A DNA stretch of 64,000 nucleotides. It comes from JAIBAC01 sp046331095 (GTDB lineage: Bacteria > Actinomycetota > Acidimicrobiia > UBA2766). Each line of letters begins with the position of its first letter. The stretch's first letter is position 1. A model generated the notes under the pieces. That model was given only the letters and a program-made list of their open reading frames with translations. It was not told the DNA's origin and made no database searches. The translations under genes and the position numbers were made by a program. The stretch spans positions 124,001 to 188,000 of the forward strand of contig JAXLRM010000006.1 of NCBI GenBank assembly GCA_046331095.1. Direction: 5' to 3'. Positions 18,101 to 26,436 of the stretch are shown here, in pieces.

Positions 18101-19283
18101 GGGTTCCCCCCTCGAGGCCGACGCTCACCGGCACGCACCGGTCGAGCGCGTGCGCGGCGGCGACGGCACCGGTCTCGGCGTCGTCCGCGGCATCGGCTGC
18201 CGGACGGGTGGGCGGCGCGATCACGAGCTCCGAGTCCAAGTCGCCCACGCCCACCCTGACTTCGAGGAAGTCGCCGTCGCCCGGACGGCGCTCCCACGTC
18301 GTCACCCGGTTCTGCAGGGCGCGTTCGACGAGCGCGGCGACGTCGGGCATCGCCGCGCGCCGGGCACGCACCACTGCGGCATGGGCAGCCGCGAGGTCGG
18401 CGCGTGCACGTGCGAGCTGGATCCTGTACCTGCGTGTGGCGGCACGGAACGCACGCCGGCCGTTGCGCCTGTCCGCGACGAGGCGCCAGCCGCCGAGCAC
18501 CGGTGCGAGCGCACCGAATAGGAGGTAGACGGGGTTGCGTGTGACGAACGCGACCACCACCGCGACGAGCACCGGGGCGAGCACGAATCCCAGGTGGATC
18601 GCGCTGCGCGTCCCTCGGGCCGGCGCCGTGGGCAACTCGAGGGGCGCCGGGTGCACCGGCTCGCCGACCCGCGGTGGACGCAGGGCCCGCTCGGGGACGT
18701 CTTCGACGGCGGGGCCCGACGTCGCTCGCAGCGTCAAGACGTCGGCGCCTACCTGCAACCACGCACCGGGCGGGAGCTCGGTCCCGTGCCTGTCCACGCC
18801 GAGCCCGTCGACCAGGACACGCCCCGGCGTCCGCCCCGGCAGGACACGGACGCCGCCGTCCTGAGTGACCTCGAGCACCGGTGCCTGCCCCCGCGCCGTC
18901 AAGCGTCGGATCGTGTTGAGCCCCGGCACGAGCGGTTGTGACGACCCCGACCGTGGGCCTCCCACCACGACGAGCTCGAAGCCACCTCCGACCGTGCTGC
19001 ACCCACGCCGGGTCTCCGCCGCTGCCACGACACCCGCCGCCGGCCGTAGCTCGAGGAGGTCGCCGCTGCGCACCCCGGCATCGACGACGGGGGTCGACGG
19101 TTCGAGCGCACACGCAGCGCCTCCCGGTGTGACGCGCCAGATCCCGAGGTCGCCTTCGAGGTCGGCGCCGGTGGCTCGCGCACAGGCCAGGGCGAGATCG
19201 GCTACCTCGGTGCCCGTAGGCATCTCCGCCGCGACGATGCGCCTATGTCCGCGGTCCCACCCGAACAGGAGCGTTCGTTGCAC
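15177..19283 (-). CDS. eccC: Type VII secretion FtsK/SpoIIIE ATPase, EccC/EssC type
   Basis: A 1368-residue membrane motor of the T7SS. In order: a ubiquitin-like YukD/EsaB-like N-terminus (residues about 1–80), an FHA-like beta domain (about 95–185), two membrane helices (about 225–270) and three FtsK/SpoIIIE ATPase domains. Only the first has a canonical P-loop (GTTGSGKS near 629–636, Walker B LVVVVDEF near 731). The second (GRSGSGRT near 945) and third (GPMRSGRS near 1183) have Arg in place of Lys. The N-terminal FHA layout is closer to Firmicutes EssC than to mycobacterial EccCa/EccCb. GTG 19283 follows AAGGGG. It lies 39 nt downstream of the sigma-factor gene. Confidence 0.93.
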   Translation of the reverse strand: MQRTLLFGWDRGHRRIVAAEMPTGTEVADLALACARATGADLEGDLGIWRVTPGGAACALEPSTPVVDAGVRSGDLLELRPAAGVVAAAETRRGCSTVGGGFELVVVGGPRSGSSQPLVPGLNTIRRLTARGQAPVLEVTQDGGVRVLPGRTPGRVLVDGLGVDRHGTELPPGAWLQVGADVLTLRATSGPAVEDVPERALRPPRVGEPVHPAPLELPTAPARGTRSAIHLGFVLAPVLVAVVVAFVTRNPVYLLFGALAPVLGGWRLVADRRNGRRAFRAATRRYRIQLARARADLAAAHAAVVRARRAAMPDVAALVERALQNRVTTWERRPGDGDFLEVRVGVGDLDSELVIAPPTRPAADAADDAETGAVAAAHALDRCVPVSVGLEGGTQLGIAGPDRERRATARMVALQIAVLHAPEDVAIAIAATGDSARAAWDWAQFLPHISRADVATVAAQASSWRDGATARRLVVVVDDDPPPPLQTALAAAAGAGVSVVWCAATRARLPRGCDHVLVVDSPAQARLTGEGEAAVAVVPDHADGADCWTAARALAARVDGTRGPQTGLARVVGFREALAAATATDPTDPAAIRSLWREATVRMRCLIGCGAAGVVCADLDADGPHALVVGTTGSGKSELFTTLLASLAVRVSPLRLCFLLVDFKGGAAFDRLAALPHTAGVVTDLDGALAQRVLVSLEAELRHRMRVLRELALPDLAACEQREPTAAPPRLVVVVDEFAALSRDVPGFVDGLVDVARRGRSLGVHLLVGTQQPDAHTAKLADNTNLRVCLRVQDAGVSRDVVGVGDASRFPRDLRGRAIVARGHGDAVAVQTAWAGRAASASEQLSVRVLGSPAAPHHRVATEGTAAPARTELDEVVDAVVTAWGASGGDPRPHSVWVPPPEDTVALDDVEVGEPGAPVVGIADEAHLQRLSPMRLDLADWGSVLVAGRSGSGRTTALRTVAAALARTGDGAAVAIYCLDCAGGDLAPLAALPQCAAVVGGEEAARTDRLFAVLYGELHRRATDPTRRLPVVTLIVDGLGAFLAAHEDWTGGHAMTLRRLCEDGRRLGLHVVAAGDPVSIPGRVRDAFGVGVELVAPGDARGPGDVRWRVATATDLSGGSGVEPARMPAIETLPVEVPRSGLDAGAGVGGPGGEDRGPVIGLAGDTMAALRCDLACVPLFLVAGPMRSGRSTALATLTKAIADEDPLARLVLLAPRRGPLADIDAWEEAAVGPDACARLAPALAAEVRARADAAPDAGAARPLLVVVVDDAEILADGPAATALDEIARRCWDAGVWFIAGAEAHAAARSFGWLMQLRVSRHGLVLQADPDVDSEVFRVRLPRRRGYANPPGRGEFVGGDVIRLVQVAR

Positions 19284-19322
19284 CCACTCGCCCCTTCGAC
19301 ACCCGAGCGCAGTCTGGCATCT

Positions 19323-19895
19323 TCACGGGAACACGTCGAGCGCCTCGAGCTCACGCCTCAGGGTCTGCAACGCGCGGTACTGCGCCGAGCGCACCGCCTC
19401 GTGGGCGCGATCGAGGACGACGGCGACCTCGATCGCCGGCAGTCCCTCGACGAAGCGCAACACGATGACCTCACGCTGGAGCGCGGGCAGCGCGTCGACG
19501 AGCCGACGCAGCGCAGCCACCTCCCAGCGGTGAGCGACAACGGCGTCCGGCTGTGGCAGCGTGGCCGCCGCCACGTCGAGGGTCCCAGTGTCGAAGCGTT
19601 GCAGCCGGGCGTCGACGCGCATCCGACCCAGCGCGAGATTCCGTGCGATGCGCAGCAGCCATGCACGGTACCGGATCCCCCTCCACTCGAAACGCTCGCG
19701 CATCTCCCACGCCCGCACGAAGGTCTCGGCGGTGACGTCGTCGGCGTCGGAGCGCGAGTAGTGGCGCGCGACGTAGCCGTGAACGAGCCCGACGTGCTCG
19801 AGGTAGAGCTCCTCGAACGCGTCCGCGTCCCCACATCTCACACGCTCCAGGAGAGCGCGCTCCACATCCGGCCCCACGGCGCCATGTTGGCACAC
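19323..19895 (-). CDS. ECF-type RNA polymerase sigma factor
   Basis: About 190 residues with sigma region 2 (DAFEELYLEHVGLVHGYVAR through TFVRAWEMRERF) and region 4 (ALPALQREVIVLRFVEGLPA and a following helix-turn-helix). It has the short ECF architecture, with no region 1 or 3. No anti-sigma gene adjoins. It sits 9 nt after relA and 39 nt before eccC, all on the minus strand, so it may control, or be co-expressed with, the secretion locus. The start is uncertain: GTG 19895 is used, GTG 19877 is possible, and neither has a clear Shine-Dalgarno. Confidence 0.88.
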   Translation of the reverse strand: MCQHGAVGPDVERALLERVRCGDADAFEELYLEHVGLVHGYVARHYSRSDADDVTAETFVRAWEMRERFEWRGIRYRAWLLRIARNLALGRMRVDARLQRFDTGTLDVAAATLPQPDAVVAHRWEVAALRRLVDALPALQREVIVLRFVEGLPAIEVAVVLDRAHEAVRSAQYRALQTLRRELEALDVFP

Positions 19896-19904
19896 GCTCG
19901 CGAG

Positions 19905-22256
19905 TCAGCGCGTGGCGACCGCCGACGCGGGCTTGGTCTTGTCGACGGTGGGCACCACGCGGAAGACCTCGTAGACACCGTTGACGTTCGCGACCGCCGA
20001 CAGGACGGTGTCGAGGCGGGAGGGGTCGGCGATCTCGCACTCGAACTCCTGGACCGCGATCTGGTCACGTCCCGTGGAGGTCTGCGCGAGCCTGATGTTC
20101 ACGTGGTGGTCGGAGAGCACCCGGCACACGTCGGCGAGCAGTCCCGAACGGTCGAGAGCCTCGATCTGGATGCGTACGCGGGCAGCGGCCCGCCGCGTGA
20201 GGTCCCACTCGACCCCGATGAGACGCTCGGGCACCGCGTCGAGACCGACCGCGTTGGCGCAGTCGGAGCGGTGCACCGAGACGCCTCTGCCACGCGTGTG
20301 GTAGCCGATGATCTCGTCGCCGGGGATCGGGCTGCAGCAGCGTGCGAGGTGGACGAACACGTCGTCGAGGCCCTCGACGTGGACCCCGCTCGACTGTGCC
20401 GAACGGCTGCGGCGGTTGATGCCTGCGAGGGGTGACTCGTCCGCGGGTGCGGCTTCGAGGATGCCGGCCGTGTGTCGGGCGAGGTGGGTGACGACGGTCT
20501 CGGCCTTGACGTGGTCCTCGCCGATCGCGGCGAACAATGCGGCCACGTGGGCGTAGTTCATCTCCTCGGCGACGGTCTCGATGATCTGGCCCTCGAGCAC
20601 GCCCGCGGACGGGATGCGGGCGTCGCGCATCGCTGCGGTGAGCAACTCGCGGCCGGCCTCGACGAGCTGGGTGCGCCGCTCGCGGCTGAACCACGCGCGG
20701 ATCTTGTTGCGTGCCTTGGGCGTCGCGACGACGGGGAGCCAGTCGCGGCTCGGGCCGGCCCCGGAGATGTTGGACGTGAAGATCTCGACCGTGTCACCCG
20801 ACGTGAGCCTGGTGTCGAGCGGGACGAGGCGGTCGTTGACGCGGGCGCCGATGCAGCGGTGCCCGATCTCGGTGTGGACCGCGTAGGCGAAGTCGATCGG
20901 GGTCCCGCCGGCGGGCAGCGAGAGCACGTCACCCTGGGGGGTGAACACGAACACCTCGTCGCGGTAGAGGTCCTCGCGCAGGTTGTCGAGGAACTCGGCG
21001 GGGTCCTCGGTGGCCATCTGGCCCTCGAGCACCCGGCGGAACCACGCGAGCTCGTCGGCGCCGTGGCGGCGCGACTCGTTGCCGTCCTCCTTGTAGCGCC
21101 AGTGCGCCGCGATGCCGAACTCGGCGGTGTGGTCCATGTCGGCGGTGCGGATCTGGACCTCGAGCGGACGGCCCGTGGGCCCCATCACGGTCGTGTGCAG
21201 CGACTGGTAGAGGTTGAACTTCGGCAGCGCGATGTAGTCCTTGAACCTGCCCAGGATCGGCTTCCAGATAGCGTGGACCACACCGAGCACCCCGTACGCG
21301 TCCGGGGTGGACCCCACGACCACGCGGACGCCGAGCACGTCGTTGATCTCGTCGAAGCTCTTCTGCCGGCTGACCATCTTCTGGTAGATGGACCAGTAGT
21401 GCTTCGGCCGTCCGGTGACCGTGGCGGTGATGCGCGCGGTCTTGAGCCGCTCGTCGACGTTGGCGACGATGCCGGTGAGCTCGCGGTCGACCTCCGCGTG
21501 GCACTCCCGCACGAGCGCCTCGATCTCGGCGTAGGTCTTGGGGTGCAGCTCCGCGAACGCGAGGTCCTCGAGCTGCCACTTGATCTCGCGGATGCCGAGG
21601 CGGTGCGCGAGTGGGGCGTAGATGTCGATGGTCTCCTGGGCAAGGCGGCGGCGCTGCTGCTCGGCGAGGGGGGCGAGGGAGCGCATGTTGTGGAGCCGGT
21701 CGGCGAGCTTGATGAGCAGGACACGCACGTCCTTGGACATCGCGAGCAGCATCTTGCGCATCGTGGCGGCCTGCTGGGCCTCCTTGGAATCGAACGTGAG
21801 TCGTTCGAGCTTGGTGACGCCGTCGACGATCTCGGCGACGTCGTCACCGAACTCCTCGCGGATCGCGTCGACGTCGAGGTCGGTGTCCTCGACGACGTCG
21901 TGCAACAGCCCCGCCGTGATCGTCGTCACGTCCATACCGAGGTCGGCGAGGATGCCGGCCACGGCGACCGGGTGGACGATGTAGGGGTCGCCGGACTTGC
22001 GGAACTGGCCGTCGTGGGCTTCGCGGGCGATCAGGTAGGCGTTGACGACGGGGCGCACGTCGGCACGGGGGTGATGATGACGCACGAGGCGCACCACCGG
22101 CGCGAGTTCGGGGTCGAAGTCGCCGACACGACGCCACGGGAGCAGGTCGAACATCCCACGCTGGGGCGCGACGACGGCGCGGTCGGGCCCCTCGGGTGAC
22201 AGGCCCGAGGCCACCGTCGGGTCGGCACCCTGGGAAGTTGACTGCGAGTCGGCCAT
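19905..22256 (-). CDS. relA: Bifunctional (p)ppGpp synthetase/hydrolase Rel
   Basis: A 783-residue long RSH enzyme of the stringent response. The HD hydrolase domain with HDVVEDTD (about 119–126) is intact, as is the synthetase domain (IKLADRLHNMRS, later TADMDHTAEFGIAAHWRYKE). A TGS domain (VFTPQGDVLSLPAGGTPIDF), a conserved-Cys/helical region with HLARCCSPIPGD and a C-terminal ACT domain complete the usual order. The ATG 22256 is chosen over GTG 22268. Position after apt and secDF matches M. tuberculosis Rv2583c; here the T7SS island replaces the DNA that normally separates relA from hisS. Confidence 0.97.
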   Translation of the reverse strand: MADSQSTSQGADPTVASGLSPEGPDRAVVAPQRGMFDLLPWRRVGDFDPELAPVVRLVRHHHPRADVRPVVNAYLIAREAHDGQFRKSGDPYIVHPVAVAGILADLGMDVTTITAGLLHDVVEDTDLDVDAIREEFGDDVAEIVDGVTKLERLTFDSKEAQQAATMRKMLLAMSKDVRVLLIKLADRLHNMRSLAPLAEQQRRRLAQETIDIYAPLAHRLGIREIKWQLEDLAFAELHPKTYAEIEALVRECHAEVDRELTGIVANVDERLKTARITATVTGRPKHYWSIYQKMVSRQKSFDEINDVLGVRVVVGSTPDAYGVLGVVHAIWKPILGRFKDYIALPKFNLYQSLHTTVMGPTGRPLEVQIRTADMDHTAEFGIAAHWRYKEDGNESRRHGADELAWFRRVLEGQMATEDPAEFLDNLREDLYRDEVFVFTPQGDVLSLPAGGTPIDFAYAVHTEIGHRCIGARVNDRLVPLDTRLTSGDTVEIFTSNISGAGPSRDWLPVVATPKARNKIRAWFSRERRTQLVEAGRELLTAAMRDARIPSAGVLEGQIIETVAEEMNYAHVAALFAAIGEDHVKAETVVTHLARHTAGILEAAPADESPLAGINRRSRSAQSSGVHVEGLDDVFVHLARCCSPIPGDEIIGYHTRGRGVSVHRSDCANAVGLDAVPERLIGVEWDLTRRAAARVRIQIEALDRSGLLADVCRVLSDHHVNIRLAQTSTGRDQIAVQEFECEIADPSRLDTVLSAVANVNGVYEVFRVVPTVDKTKPASAVATR

Positions 22257-22311
22257 CTGCGCTCTCACAACAGCCTAATGGCGATCGCAACCGCCGCCGC
22301 CGAGGGCCTGC

Positions 22312-22821
22312 TCAGAAGACGACGAGGGAATCGACGTCGTCGGCGTCGAGTCGCTCACGGCCGCCGAGGAAGGTGAGCTCGACGATGAACCGGAACGCGA
22401 CGACGACTCCGCCGAGCGACGCGATCAGGTCGCGCGTCGCCGCGGCGGTTCCGCCGGTGGCGAGGACGTCGTCGATGACGAGTACGCGCTCGCCCTCGCG
22501 GCGCACGGCGTCGCGGTGCATCTCGAGGTGGGCTTCGCCGTACTCGAGCGAGTAGGCCGTCCGCTCCACTTCCCACGGCAGCTTGCCGCCCTTGCGGCAC
22601 GGGATGAAGCCGAGCCCGAGGCGATCCGCGACGGCACCGCCGAAGATGAAGCCGCGGGCGTCGATGCCGCATACGAGGTCGACTTCGGGTGCGGTCGCGG
22701 CGAGGCCGTCGATAGCGGCGCGGAACGCGGCGGCGTCGGCGAGCAGAGGGGTGAGGTCCTTGTACACGACGCCCGGCTCGGGATAGTCGACGACGTCGCG
22801 GACGAACTCGCTCAGGTCCAC
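22312..22821 (-). CDS. apt: Adenine phosphoribosyltransferase
   Basis: A 169-residue type I phosphoribosyltransferase that salvages adenine to AMP with PRPP. The PRPP loop VLVIDDVLATGGTA is at about 113–126, and the purine-binding GIDARGFIFG is at about 52–61. Start GTG 22821 lies 10 nt after the secF stop and gives the family's normal length; longer frames reach back into secF. Order secD–secF–apt–relA is the conserved actinobacterial arrangement. Confidence 0.95.
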   Translation of the reverse strand: MDLSEFVRDVVDYPEPGVVYKDLTPLLADAAAFRAAIDGLAATAPEVDLVCGIDARGFIFGGAVADRLGLGFIPCRKGGKLPWEVERTAYSLEYGEAHLEMHRDAVRREGERVLVIDDVLATGGTAAATRDLIASLGGVVVAFRFIVELTFLGGRERLDADDVDSLVVF

Positions 22822-22831
22822 GACCGGAGTC

Positions 22832-23977
22832 TCAGTTCCGGCGACGCTTGCGCGCAACCGGTGTCGAACGGCCGTGTGGCCGCGCCTGCTTCTTGGCCAC
22901 GGGCCTTGCCGAGGCAGACGCCGCGGTGCCAACTCCGGCGGTTTCGGCGACCTCGTCGTCCGGTGCCGATGACGCGGTCCTGGGGCCCGACGAGACCGCC
23001 GCGACGGCGGCGGAGCGCGCCTTGCGCTCGGCGCGGGTCTGGTCGCGGGTCGAGCGTTTGAACTGCGGTTCGGTCTCCTTCCACTTCGCGAGGACCGGCG
23101 ACGCGAAGAAGATCGACGAGTAGGCCCCCGACGCGATGCCGACGGTGAGCGCGAGGGAGAGGTCTTCGAGCGCGGTGGCGCCGAGGAACACGGCTCCCAC
23201 GAACAGGAGGCACGCGGCTGGCACGAACGACGTGAGCGTGGTGCCCAGCGAACGGGCCAGGGTCTGGTTCATCGAGAGGTTCACGAGGTCGCCGTAGCTC
23301 ATCTTGCCCGTGGCGAGCATCGGGGCGTTCTCCCGCACCTTGTCGAATACGACGACGGCGTCGTAGAGCGAGTAGCCGAGCATCGTAAGAACGCCGATGA
23401 CCGTCGCCGGGGACACCTGGAAGCCACCGAGGGCGTAGACGCCGAACACGATGATCAGGTCGTGGAACACCTCGAGGATCGCGGTGATCGCCATCTTGAA
23501 CTCGAAGCGAATCGTTATGTAGCCGACGACGAGGATGAGGAAGATCAAGAGCGCGACCAGCGCCTTCTGGGTGACCTGGTCCCCCCAGGTGGCGCCGACG
23601 GACTTGTTGTCGACGTCGTCGGGCTGCAAGCCGCTCGCCTGGGCCAGCGCGTCGGTCACCTTGGCGGCGGTCTCGGGCTCGACCTGGCGCGACTCGAGGT
23701 AGGTGACGCGGGCGCCGCCGCTCTGGGCTTCGCGCACGGTCGGGTCCTCGAGCTGGAACTGCGCGGCGACGTCCTCGGCCTGGTCCTTGGTGAAGTCGTT
23801 CGAGGGGACACGCCACGTGGTGCCGCCGGCGAAGTCAATCGACAGGTTCAGGCCCCGCACCGCGATCGCGGCGAGCGCGACGACGACCACCGCGACCGAG
23901 AGGCCGATCCAGAGCCGGTAGCGGCCGACGAAATCGATGTGGGACTGGCCCCAGTAGAAGCGCCGTAGCCGGTTCAC
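22832..23977 (-). CDS. secF: Protein translocase subunit SecF
   Basis: A 381-residue RND-like membrane protein that works with SecD to drive late stages of Sec export with the proton gradient. Six membrane segments are seen, starting at YRLWIGLSVAVVVVALAAIA, followed by the signature LNLSIDFAGGTTW. The SecF core includes the GVLTMLGYSLYDAVVVFDKV segment. The C-terminus has a long basic Ala/Arg-rich cytoplasmic tail (about 70 residues). GTG 23977 overlaps the secD stop (GTGA), so the two are translationally coupled. Confidence 0.96.
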   Translation of the reverse strand: MNRLRRFYWGQSHIDFVGRYRLWIGLSVAVVVVALAAIAVRGLNLSIDFAGGTTWRVPSNDFTKDQAEDVAAQFQLEDPTVREAQSGGARVTYLESRQVEPETAAKVTDALAQASGLQPDDVDNKSVGATWGDQVTQKALVALLIFLILVVGYITIRFEFKMAITAILEVFHDLIIVFGVYALGGFQVSPATVIGVLTMLGYSLYDAVVVFDKVRENAPMLATGKMSYGDLVNLSMNQTLARSLGTTLTSFVPAACLLFVGAVFLGATALEDLSLALTVGIASGAYSSIFFASPVLAKWKETEPQFKRSTRDQTRAERKARSAAVAAVSSGPRTASSAPDDEVAETAGVGTAASASARPVAKKQARPHGRSTPVARKRRRN

Positions 23978-25767
23978 GCTGTCGCCTCCGCCCGCACGGC
24001 GCCGGCGGGGCGGTGCCAGAACAAGTTGCGTTCGTGCCCGAAAGCCCCCGAACCCGAGAGCAGCAGGGTGAGCGGGCGCGTGAACACCCACGAGATGAGC
24101 ACGTCGAGCAGCACCGCCACCCCCAGGTTGAGGGCGAAGCCGCGGACCGATCCGATCGCGAGGAGGTAGAGCACGAGTGCGGCGAGGAAGCTGACCGTGT
24201 TGCCGGCGAGGATCGTCTTCCATGCCCGCTTGAAACCGCGGTCGAACGCCGTCCGCGTCGTGCGGCCCTCGCGTAGCTCGTCCTTGACGCGTTCGATGAA
24301 CACGATCGCGGAGTCCGCGTTGATCCCGATCGCGATCGCGAAGGCTGCGATGCCGGACAGGCTCAAGGTGAGCCCGCGGAACTCACCCATGAGGCAGACG
24401 AACACGTAGTTGCATGCCGCGAACACGACGAGCTGGGCGACGATGATGAGCCCGTACACCCTGTACAGGATCAGGACGAAGATCACGACGAGGACGAGCC
24501 CGACCAGCGATGCCCACAGGCCGGCATGGAGGGAGTCGATGCCGAGCGTGGGCGACACGGTCTCGGTGGTCGCGACGCCGAGTTCGACGGGGAGCGACCC
24601 GTAGCGCAGCACGAGGGCGAGGTCCTTGGCTTCCTGCTGGGCCTCCTGGCCCTTCTGGCCCAACGTGATGATGCTGCTCGACCCGAGGCCCTGGTTGCAC
24701 TGGACGTCGGCGGCCACCTGTGGAGCGGACACCACCTGGTCGTCGAGGACGATCGCGATCGACCGCTGCGGCTGACCGGCCGGCTGGCAGGCGGCCTCGC
24801 CGGTGAGGGCCCTGTAGGCGTCGGCACCCTCGTTGTTGAAGTCGAGCTGGACCACCCACTCCCCGCTCTGCTGGTTGACGCTCGCCTGGGCAGATTCAAC
24901 GGTCTCGCCGCGGACCCGCACCGGCCCGAGCGTGTACGGGCGGCCCTGCTTGTCGCACAAGGTGACGGTTGCATCGGGTGTGATCTTGTCGGCCGGGGTG
25001 ATCGTGGGGTTCTTGGCCGGGTCGCAGTAATCCCGAGCCGACTGCTGGGTCTGGTCCGCGGTGGGTTGACCCTCGCCGGTCGCAGGCGGGGTGGTCTGCT
25101 CGGTCGGGGCGATCTGCGCCGGTGGTCCCGTGCGGAAGTGGAAGCGCGGGCCCTGCCCGCCGTCGGTGACCGCGAGGCGGCCGTCGGTGCCACCGGTGGG
25201 TGCGAGGCCCTGGCGTTGGGGCTGGGGCTGGGGCTGCGGCTGCGGCTGGGGCTGGGGCTGGGGCTGGGGCTGGGGCTGCGGTTGGGGCTGGGATTGCGTC
25301 GGTGGCAGCGATGCCGTCGGGGTGATCGGCTGGCCGGTCGCGGGGTCGATCTGGACGTTGCCCCCCGGGGCGGTTCCTCCGGGAGCGGTCTGGGCCGCGG
25401 TCTGGCCGGGGAGACTCTGCACCTGGCGGAACGTGAGCTTCGCGGTGCGGCCGATGATGTCTTTCGCGCGGTCGACGTCCTGGAGGCCGGGCAGGTCGAC
25501 GCTGACGAGGCGGTCACCGGCCTTGCTGATCTCGGCCTCGCTCACACCGAGGCCGTCGACGCGACTGCGCACGATGCTGATGACCTGGTCCATCACCCCT
25601 TCCTTGAGCTCACCCTTGGCTTCGAGCACGACGCTCGTGCCGCCGGCGAGGTCGAGGCCGAGCCTCGGCTTGATGTCGGCGACGAGGACCCACGTGAGCA
25701 AGCCCCCGACGATCAGGAGGAAGACCACGAGGGTGGTCAGGAGTCGCCGGCTTCGCTTCATTGCCAT
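23974..25767 (-). CDS. secD: Protein translocase subunit SecD with (Pro-Gln)n insertion
   Basis: A 597-residue SecD. After the first membrane segment (LLTTLVVFLLIVGGLLTWVLV) come the signature KPRLGLDLAGGTSVVLEA, the periplasmic P1 domain and the five-helix membrane block. Unusually, the periplasmic part carries a long linker of repeated Pro-Gln dipeptides (about residues 159–185) and a further Ala/Pro/Thr-rich stretch, which explains much of the sequence before the second half of P1. The start may be ATG 25767 or ATG 25761. It is followed directly by secF and preceded by yajC. Confidence 0.96.
   Translation of the reverse strand: MAMKRSRRLLTTLVVFLLIVGGLLTWVLVADIKPRLGLDLAGGTSVVLEAKGELKEGVMDQVISIVRSRVDGLGVSEAEISKAGDRLVSVDLPGLQDVDRAKDIIGRTAKLTFRQVQSLPGQTAAQTAPGGTAPGGNVQIDPATGQPITPTASLPPTQSQPQPQPQPQPQPQPQPQPQPQPQPQRQGLAPTGGTDGRLAVTDGGQGPRFHFRTGPPAQIAPTEQTTPPATGEGQPTADQTQQSARDYCDPAKNPTITPADKITPDATVTLCDKQGRPYTLGPVRVRGETVESAQASVNQQSGEWVVQLDFNNEGADAYRALTGEAACQPAGQPQRSIAIVLDDQVVSAPQVAADVQCNQGLGSSSIITLGQKGQEAQQEAKDLALVLRYGSLPVELGVATTETVSPTLGIDSLHAGLWASLVGLVLVVIFVLILYRVYGLIIVAQLVVFAACNYVFVCLMGEFRGLTLSLSGIAAFAIAIGINADSAIVFIERVKDELREGRTTRTAFDRGFKRAWKTILAGNTVSFLAALVLYLLAIGSVRGFALNLGVAVLLDVLISWVFTRPLTLLLSGSGAFGHERNLFWHRPAGAVRAEATA
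25213..25291 (-). repeat. Hexanucleotide tandem repeat inside secD
   Basis: About thirteen tandem 6-bp units, mostly GGGGCT on the plus strand with interspersed GCGGCT, encode the Pro-Gln run in SecD on the minus strand. Because the unit is 6 bp, length changes stay in frame and would only lengthen or shorten the periplasmic linker. Confidence 0.85.
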
Positions 25768-25898
25768 GGAGTGGGCTCACCCGCCAGAGAGCTGAGAGGT
25801 TCGGGCCGCTACAGGGTATCCGCGCCGGAGAAGGTCCGGTTCCGCCCGGTGCCGGGCGGTGCCGCGGGCTCGGAGTCGCCTTCGCGTCGCGAGAGTCG

Positions 25899-26351
25899 TC
25901 AGTCGTCGTCTTCTTCGGACTTGGCGTTGGACTTCGCCTTCGACATGCTGGTCGCCTCTCCGTTGCCCTCGGGTGACCCCGAGCTCGCGGTCGCGTCGAC
26001 CTCGACGTCGTCGTCGGTGACATCGACGTCGTCATGGTCATCGACGTCGTCGAGGTCGTCGTCGAGCTCGTCGATCGCGTCGACGGCGTCCTCTGGCACC
26101 ACCTTGCGCGCGATCGCCGAGCGCAGGAACTTGACCTGGGTGCCGTCGTAGAGCTCGAGGATCACCTCGGCGTCCTCGACCTCGACGATGTCTCCGAAGA
26201 CTCCACCGATGGTCACGACCTCGTCGCCGGGCTCGAGGCTCGAGACGAGACGGCGCTGCTCCTGGGCGCGCCTCTGCTGGGGGCGCACCATGAGGAAGTA
26301 CATGACGACGAAGATCAGGACGAAGGGCAGGAGGGTTACAAGGCCTTGCAC
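25899..26351 (-). CDS. yajC: Sec translocon accessory protein YajC
   Basis: About 150 residues. One N-terminal membrane helix (LLPFVLIFVVMYFLMVRPQQ) is followed by the YajC core (EPGDEVVTIGGVFGDIVEV). The C-terminal third is a very acidic tail of Asp/Glu/Val repeats, longer than in typical YajC. Start GTG 26351 is taken, with GGAG about 10 nt upstream; an upstream GTG/ATG in the same frame would add a non-family extension. YajC associates with SecDF, whose genes follow after 131 nt with no clear promoter seen. Confidence 0.93.
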   Translation of the reverse strand: MQGLVTLLPFVLIFVVMYFLMVRPQQRRAQEQRRLVSSLEPGDEVVTIGGVFGDIVEVEDAEVILELYDGTQVKFLRSAIARKVVPEDAVDAIDELDDDLDDVDDHDDVDVTDDDVEVDATASSGSPEGNGEATSMSKAKSNAKSEEDDD

Positions 26352-26436
26352 CGGGGCTCGCTCCAGATGGGGGAACCTCACAGGGTACTCCCACCCCACT
26401 CGCTGCCCCGAATGGCCGACTCCGGTTCGGTGACAA

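Noticed and set aside
24526..26151. A 541-codon frame on the plus strand opposite secD and yajC
   Set aside because: Leu/Gly-rich shadow of the (Pro-Gln) repeat and SecD core; secD on the minus strand is unmistakable.
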